10,718 nucleotides of DNA from Planctomycetales bacterium (GTDB lineage Bacteria > Planctomycetota > Planctomycetia > Pirellulales > UBA7805): the NCBI GenBank assembly GCA_011772275.1, contig WVZU01000201.1, positions 1 to 10,718 of the forward strand, given 5' to 3'. Both the position numbers and the translations under genes were made by a program. Under the pieces are notes generated by a model. That model did not search any database. It was not told the origin of the DNA and saw nothing but the letters and a program-made list of their open reading frames with translations. Shown one piece after another: positions 6,335 through 10,718 of this stretch (the stretch's first letter is position 1; the number at the start of each line of letters is the position of its first letter).

Positions 6335-6419
6335 CCAGGTCCGAGAATGCCCTGGGAAAATCAAGTCGCCAGCGCAACGGCGGGCTCTTCGGCCGTATTG
6401 GGGCCAGGCCACAGAAGGC
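6335..6419 (+). repeat. Dispersed 85-bp repeat, copy B
   Basis: Gapless partner of 3512-3596 (71 of 85 identical). It falls inside the 5' extension of the SNF2 reading frame (open from 6286). Because the other copy is clearly intergenic, this segment is best read as non-coding, which argues against any SNF2 start upstream of about 6420. Confidence 0.8.
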
Positions 6420-6609
6420 CCTCTCAGAAACACCATCGTGTCAGGACCCGACCCGCTTGCGAAAGGCGCCGGTGCGGAATTGCGTTGATTTCCAAGACGC
6501 AGATAATGAATGGCCCCGCAGAGTACCGGTTTTGGGGATGAAGACTTTCCCGGAATCCCTTTGTGCCGCTGCTTTCTTGAACAGCGGCATGCCGAGGGAC
6601 ACAGGCCTT

Positions 6610-9327
6610 ATGAGCATTGAGTTGGCAGTCACTCCGGCGGGGCGGATTGTTGCGGTCGAGTCTGATCTGGCGGCCAGCGACGTGGCTGGCGGCCGAACGG
6701 ATGAGGGAACGGACGAGCGATTCGAGAGAAGAGTCGCCAAACGTTTCGCATCCGGCCAGGCCGAGGGGCTGTTTGCGCTGGCGACAGAGCGCTGGGATCG
6801 GCCGCCCCAACCATCGTTTGCCTACTGGCGGGACTTTGCCACACGGTACCTGACGGACCTTTGTCACACGTCGCCCATGGTGGCCGTCGAGGCCCTGGAG
6901 GTCCCACGTCCGAGTGTTGCAGAACTGAGCACGATGCTCTTCAACGTGCCCCCCATGCAGGGTGTCGAATACCTCAGCGTGGATGTGCTCGGCCATATCT
7001 GGGCCGAGCTCGACGGCTGGTCGCGCCGCGAGGCGGCCGGCTACTGCGACGGCCTGGCGGGGTTCTTGAAGGAGCGGGCAACGCTGTGGCACCAGGTGGG
7101 AAGGGTCTGCTTTCATTTGGCCGAAAATCGACGTGATCCGGACTACCCCTTTGCCTTCTTGGCCACCTATGCCACCGGTTTGACCGCGGGGGGCCAGGTG
7201 CAGTATCAGCCGTTGAGCAAGGCGTTGCGCGAATATGCCGGTGCCAAAAACAAGCAGGCACTTGTCCATTTGCTCTCGCCCGTTCAGCGAGCCTCCGAGA
7301 AAAGTGAACTCGCCAAACAATTGGTCGATTCGGGCGATCTCTACCAGCCGCTGATGTGGACACCGCGGGAGGCGTATCGGTTTCTGAAGAATGTGCCCAT
7401 TTTTGAAGAAAGTGGCGTGTTGGTGCGGACTCCCGATTGGTGGAAAAAGCGGCCGCGTCCCCGCGTGGGGATCACGATCGGAGACAAGCACCAGAAAAAG
7501 TTCGACGCGGACATGATGCTGGACTTTCGGGTGCAGCTGGCTTTGGGGGACCAGGAGCTGAGTCCTGCCGAGTGGCGCGAGTTGATGGCGGCTGAAGACG
7601 GGATCGTGCTGATCAAGGGGCAGTGGGTCGAAGTAGATCACCAACGGCTGGCCGAGGCGCTGCAGCATTGGAAAAAAGTAGAGCAGCAATCGCACGACGG
7701 GCTGTCATTCGTGGAGGGCATGCGGCTACTGGCCGGTGCTCCCCGGGAGTTGACCGATGACACGGACGGCGATGCGGAACGCCAGTGGTCGTTTGTGCAT
7801 GCCGGCCAGTGGTTAGGTGAGCTACTGGAGGGCCTCCAGAGTCCGGAAAGCCTGTCGCAGATCAAACCGGGCAGCGGCCTCCAGGCGACGTTGCGTGCCT
7901 ACCAGGAAATTGGCGTCCGTTGGCTGTGGTTTCTTTCGCGCCTGGGGTTGGGAGCGTGTCTGGCCGACGACATGGGGCTTGGCAAAACGGTCCAGGTACT
8001 GGCCCTCCTGGTGGCGTTGAAGAAATGTCGCGGTACGAAACCCTCGCTGTTGATCGTGCCGGCATCTTTGTTGGCCAATTGGAAATCGGAAATGCAGCGA
8101 TTCACTCCGACGCTTCGCGCTACATTCGTCCACCCTTCCGAAACCGCCAAGGACAAGCTGAGGCGGATGGCACAGCGGCCCGAGCGAGCCGTTCAAGATA
8201 CCGACGTCGTGGTGACTACCTACGCCATGCTGCAGCGGCAGTCGTGGTTGCTGGACATCTCCTGGCAGCTGGCGGTCATTGACGAAGCTCAGGCCATCAA
8301 AAACCCGGCGGCTCGGCAGACCAAAGCCGTCAAACGGATTCAAGCCGAAGCCCGCATCGCCTTAACGGGCACGCCGGTCGAAAATCGTTTGTCGGATCTT
8401 TGGTCGCTGTTCGATTTTCTCTGCCCCGGCCTCTTGGGTTCGCAGCAGAAGTTCAAGGGATTCGTGAAGGTGTTGAATGCCCGGGCCGACCAGCGTTACG
8501 CACCGCTCCGCAAGCTGGTCCAGCCGTATATCTTGCGCCGGTTGAAGACGGACAAACGGGTCATTTCCGATCTGCCGGACAAGACCGAAATACGAGCGTT
8601 TTGTGGTCTGGGCAAGCGACAAGCGGTGCTTTACGCGAAAATGGTCGATGAAATGGGCCGGGCCTTAGAGAATCTGGAGGGCATGCAACGCCGCGGTTTG
8701 GTGCTGGCCTACCTCATGCGATTCAAACAACTCTGCAACCACCCCAGCCAACTTCTGGGCGATGGACAGTTCCGCCCCGAAGAGAGCGGCAAATTTTCCC
8801 GGCTGGTCGAAATTTGCGACGAGATTGCGTCACGGCAGGAGAAGGCGCTGGTGTTCACGCAGTTCCGAGAAATGACGGAACCGCTGGCAGGGTTCCTGTC
8901 CGGCCTATTTGGGCGCGGCGGCCTGGTGCTGCACGGGAACACCGCCGTAAAACGTCGGCAGAAACTGGTGGACCATTTCCAGCGAGACGACGGCCCGCCC
9001 TTCTTTGTGCTGTCACTAAAAGCGGGCGGCACAGGGCTCAATTTGACCCAGGCCTCACACGTGATCCACTTCGACCGCTGGTGGAATCCGGCCGTCGAGA
9101 ACCAGGCCACCGACCGCGCGTTCCGCATCGGTCAACAGCGCAACGTCCTGGTTCACAAGTTCGTCTGCCGCGGCACGATCGAGGAAAAAATTGACGAACT
9201 GATCGAAGAGAAAAAGCAGCTGGCGACGGATGTGCTGGAGGGTGGCGCCGAGAAGATGCTGACCGAAATGAGCGACGCGGAACTGATCCGCCTGGTTGCT
9301 CTGGACGTAGACCGAGCCAGTTTGTGA
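6610..9327 (+). CDS. SNF2-family ATPase (bacterial SNF2/HepA-like)
   Basis: 905 residues from ATG 6610, chosen because MSIELAVTPAGRI is a typical bacterial SNF2 beginning, GAGGGA lies at 6594-6599, and the upstream frame runs into a dispersed repeat. ATG 6538 is an alternative with no proper ribosome binding site. The N-terminal ~420 residues hold a bacterial SNF2-associated domain (DUF3670-like around 301-370, LSPAEWRELM). Helicase motifs follow in order: Walker A DDMGLGKT with Lys459, DEAQ at 558-561, LTGTP at 585-589, EKALVFTQF, AGGTGLN at 805-811, and QATDRAFRIGQQ at 832-843. All ATPase residues are present, so the enzyme should be an active ATP-dependent DNA translocase acting on protein-DNA complexes. 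The adjacent SWIM gene, 63 bp downstream on the same strand, suggests an operon. Which complexes it remodels cannot be seen from sequence. Confidence 0.93.
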   Translation: MSIELAVTPAGRIVAVESDLAASDVAGGRTDEGTDERFERRVAKRFASGQAEGLFALATERWDRPPQPSFAYWRDFATRYLTDLCHTSPMVAVEALEVPRPSVAELSTMLFNVPPMQGVEYLSVDVLGHIWAELDGWSRREAAGYCDGLAGFLKERATLWHQVGRVCFHLAENRRDPDYPFAFLATYATGLTAGGQVQYQPLSKALREYAGAKNKQALVHLLSPVQRASEKSELAKQLVDSGDLYQPLMWTPREAYRFLKNVPIFEESGVLVRTPDWWKKRPRPRVGITIGDKHQKKFDADMMLDFRVQLALGDQELSPAEWRELMAAEDGIVLIKGQWVEVDHQRLAEALQHWKKVEQQSHDGLSFVEGMRLLAGAPRELTDDTDGDAERQWSFVHAGQWLGELLEGLQSPESLSQIKPGSGLQATLRAYQEIGVRWLWFLSRLGLGACLADDMGLGKTVQVLALLVALKKCRGTKPSLLIVPASLLANWKSEMQRFTPTLRATFVHPSETAKDKLRRMAQRPERAVQDTDVVVTTYAMLQRQSWLLDISWQLAVIDEAQAIKNPAARQTKAVKRIQAEARIALTGTPVENRLSDLWSLFDFLCPGLLGSQQKFKGFVKVLNARADQRYAPLRKLVQPYILRRLKTDKRVISDLPDKTEIRAFCGLGKRQAVLYAKMVDEMGRALENLEGMQRRGLVLAYLMRFKQLCNHPSQLLGDGQFRPEESGKFSRLVEICDEIASRQEKALVFTQFREMTEPLAGFLSGLFGRGGLVLHGNTAVKRRQKLVDHFQRDDGPPFFVLSLKAGGTGLNLTQASHVIHFDRWWNPAVENQATDRAFRIGQQRNVLVHKFVCRGTIEEKIDELIEEKKQLATDVLEGGAEKMLTEMSDAELIRLVALDVDRASL

Positions 9328-9390
9328 AAATGGGATCGTCAGGGATTCGCAGCCAGGTAAGTACGATCGAAGACAAGGAGGAGACTGGAC

Positions 9391-10548
9391 ATGGCGTGGT
9401 CTCGATACGGGTGGTCGAAGTACGTTCCTGTGGCGCAACGTCGCGCACGCGCTGAGCGGAAAATGCATGCCTTGCGGAAGAAGGGGGTCGACATCCAGCC
9501 CGTCGAGATCGAGGGGCGCAAAATCGCCAAAACGTTCTGGGGCGAGGCCTGGTGCGATCACTTGGAATCGTTTAGCGACTACGCCAATCGGCTGCCACGC
9601 GGCCGGACTTACGTCCGCAACGGGTCGGTTTGTCACCTGCAGATGAAGAAAGGCGAGATCTTGGCGAAAGTGGCCGGGTCATCCGTCTACAACCTGCGAA
9701 TTCGCATCCAAACGTTGTCGGGAAAGAAATGGAATGTGATCAAAGGGCGCTGCGCCGGCGAAGTGGGTTCCCTGCTGGAGTTGCTGCAGGGCAAGCTTTC
9801 CCATCATGTAATGCAGGTCGTCACGGACCGCCGGGAGGGCCTCTTCCCGCTGCCTGGTGAGATCTCCTTGCATTGCGATTGTCCGGACTGGGCCGTCATG
9901 TGCAAGCATGTCGCGGCAGTACTCTACGGCGTCGCTGCCCGGCTCGATCAAACACCCGAACTTCTGTTTACGCTTCGCGGCGTCGATCAGCACGAACTCA
10001 TCGCCGCCGCCGACGCCGCTGCCGCGGTCTCGGCAGCCACTTCGCGCAGTAAATCCAAGCGGCTGGCCGACGGGGAACTGTCGGACGTGTTCGGTATCGA
10101 CCTGGATACGTCCGACCACGCAGAGATCCCCAGCCCGCCGCGGAAGAAGCGATCATCCCAAACGAAGATGGGCGCGGCCCGCAAGAAAAAGGCGAAGAAG
10201 ACCCCCACGAAGCATCCATCCCGAAAGCCAAGCCAGAAAGTCTCCCAGCAGGCCACGAAACAGAAGGCCGGATCTAAAACAGCCGTCAAGAAGTCGGCGA
10301 CCCAGAAAGGCCTGCAGAGGTCGGCGGGACCGACCACGAAAAAGAAGGTCGCAAAGAAGGTCGCAAAGAAGGCGGCCAGTCCCAGGACGGCCGTCAAGAA
10401 GTCGACGACCCAGAAAGGCCTGCAGAAGTCGGCGGGGCCGAAAACGAAAAAGAAGGTCGCGAACGCAAGGAAGCTCGCGCAGAAGGTCGCGAAGAAGGCA
10501 GCCAAGAAAAAAACACCGGCCGCAAAAGCGGCTCGCAAGTCACGCTGA
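9391..10548 (+). CDS. SWIM zinc-finger protein with histone-H1-like tail
   Basis: 385 residues. ATG 9391 is preceded by AAGGAGG at 9375-9381, a strong site. The N-terminal part has the usual SWIM-family opening (GRKIAKTFWGEAWCDHLE, then YANRLPRGRTYVRNG). The zinc-binding signature is Cys162-x-Cys164-x6-Cys171-x-His173 (CDCPDWAVMCKH). From about residue 248 the protein becomes a Lys/Ala/Pro/Thr-rich, low-complexity basic tail like eukaryotic H1 and bacterial H1-like proteins, with two 36-residue repeats at 298-333 and 334-369. SWIM fingers are thought to bind DNA or protein and are repeatedly found next to bacterial SNF2 genes. The tail should bind DNA non-specifically, so the protein may tether or load the SNF2 enzyme on DNA. 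The H1-like tail is the unusual part; tail length probably varies between strains. Confidence 0.9.
   Translation: MAWSRYGWSKYVPVAQRRARAERKMHALRKKGVDIQPVEIEGRKIAKTFWGEAWCDHLESFSDYANRLPRGRTYVRNGSVCHLQMKKGEILAKVAGSSVYNLRIRIQTLSGKKWNVIKGRCAGEVGSLLELLQGKLSHHVMQVVTDRREGLFPLPGEISLHCDCPDWAVMCKHVAAVLYGVAARLDQTPELLFTLRGVDQHELIAAADAAAAVSAATSRSKSKRLADGELSDVFGIDLDTSDHAEIPSPPRKKRSSQTKMGAARKKKAKKTPTKHPSRKPSQKVSQQATKQKAGSKTAVKKSATQKGLQRSAGPTTKKKVAKKVAKKAASPRTAVKKSTTQKGLQKSAGPKTKKKVANARKLAQKVAKKAAKKKTPAAKAARKSR
10282..10497 (+). repeat. 108-bp tandem duplication within the SWIM gene tail
   Basis: Unit 1 is 10282-10389 and unit 2 is 10390-10497, in frame, 36 codons each. The first ~75 bp of the units are nearly identical at the DNA level, including silent positions; the remainder has diverged. 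Both begin AVKKS and contain TQKGLQ and SAGP followed by KKKVA. This implies a fairly recent duplication that lengthened the basic tail. Confidence 0.85.
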
Positions 10549-10604
10549 ACCGCTGGCGAAGCCTGCCAATGACTCTGCGGGGATAGCAAGCTGGGGGCGC
10601 GGCT

Positions 10605-10631
10605 GGGGACAGCGATCCCCTCCCAATTTTT
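10605..10631 (+). terminator. Possible terminator of the SNF2-SWIM transcript
   Basis: GGGGA (10605-10609), loop CAGCGA, TCCCC (10616-10620), then five Ts at 10627-10631. The 6-bp gap between stem and T-run and the short stem make it atypical. It lies 57 bp past the SWIM stop. Confidence 0.3.
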
Positions 10632-10666
10632 CCCTGGCCCATGCTCCGGCCTCAAAAAACCTGTAG

Positions 10667-10685
10667 GCGGGCTCTGTGAGCCCGC
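10667..10685. repeat. Perfect 8-bp hairpin with triloop
   Basis: GCGGGCTC, TGT, GAGCCCGC. It has the same architecture (8-bp stem, 3-base loop) as the 31-bp repeat 3 bp downstream but an unrelated arm sequence. It could aid termination of the SWIM transcript or be another dispersed palindrome. A decayed relative of the neighbouring repeat (CTCCGGCCTCAAA) lies just upstream at about 10644-10656. Confidence 0.65.
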
Positions 10686-10687
10686 AT

Positions 10688-10718
10688 GCTCATCCTCCGG
10701 CCTCAAAGAGGCCGGCTA
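10688..10718 (+). repeat. 31-bp dispersed palindromic repeat, copy 2
   Basis: Identical to 4450-4480 and runs to the window edge, so the shared segment may extend further. Hairpin arms are 10697-10704 and 10708-10715 with an AAA loop. Confidence 0.85.

Larger units (their letters stand above)
5399..6609. other. 1.2-kb region without a convincing gene, repeat-rich
   Basis: The longest ORF inside (5592-6206, plus strand, 204 codons) has no recognisable domain, is rich in Arg/Pro/Gly, and runs across repeat copies, so I do not call it. The region holds an imperfect palindrome (5592-5631), two copies of a 27-bp repeat (6103, 6172), an 11-bp tandem repeat (6244-6289) and copy B of the 85-bp repeat (6335-6419). 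The part 5640-6100 shows no recognisable feature. Promoters for the divergent PEP-CTERM and SNF2 genes should lie at the two ends, but I could not identify them. Confidence 0.6.

Noticed and set aside
6286..6609. Upstream 108-codon extension of the SNF2 protein
   Set aside because: It overlaps the 11-bp tandem repeat and the 85-bp dispersed repeat, whose other copy is intergenic, and its Ser/Arg/Gly-rich composition is unlike the rest of the protein.
6424..7695. 423-codon minus-strand ORF within the SNF2 gene
   Set aside because: Antisense shadow of a strongly supported gene, without domain signatures.
9987..10706. 239-codon minus-strand ORF rich in Phe and Ala
   Set aside because: It is the complement of the Lys/Ala-rich tail; AAG codons read as CTT and TTC on the other strand, giving an artificial hydrophobic protein.

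Overview
The window most resembles a planctomycete chromosome, probably Pirellulales. The signs are an SHD1 (SLA1-homology-1-like) C-terminal domain on a secreted protein, a PEP-CTERM sorting signal, a GC-rich composition, long gene-free gaps packed with dispersed palindromic repeats, and histone-H1-like Lys/Ala tails. This assignment rests on protein style, not on a marker gene.

Layout. 1-406 is gene-free upstream DNA. 407-1567 (+) encodes a secreted thioredoxin-like protein whose reading frame is interrupted only by one in-frame TGA at codon 51, exactly where the first Cys of a CPPC redox motif belongs. A strong stem-loop follows at the right distance for a bacterial SECIS element, so I read it as a selenoprotein with a U-P-P-C active site and an SHD1 C-terminus. 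1598-3187 (-) is a large two-TM SPFH/band-7 protein, convergent with it. 3646-4281 (-) is a YdjM/DUF457-type membrane protein. 4604-5398 (-) is a PEP-CTERM exported protein with a 17-proline tract. About 1.2 kb without a convincing gene follows (5399-6609), rich in repeats. 6610-9327 (+) is a SNF2-family ATPase, and 63 bp downstream lies 9391-10548 (+), a SWIM zinc-finger protein with an H1-like basic tail built from a 108-bp tandem duplication. The last 170 bp carry hairpins and a second copy of a 31-bp repeat also present at 4450-4480.

Function. SNF2 plus SWIM is a recognisable pair and probably one operon acting on chromosomal DNA. The other genes do not form an obvious pathway. The most notable item is the candidate selenoprotein: UGA ends at least three genes here, including this one, so it is not globally reassigned, and the internal UGA would need a local recoding signal. 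Several repeat families (an 85-bp pair at 3512 and 6335, a 31-bp pair at 4450 and 10688, a 27-bp pair at 6103 and 6172, and single-copy palindromes) occupy nearly every gap and have probably created false ORFs.
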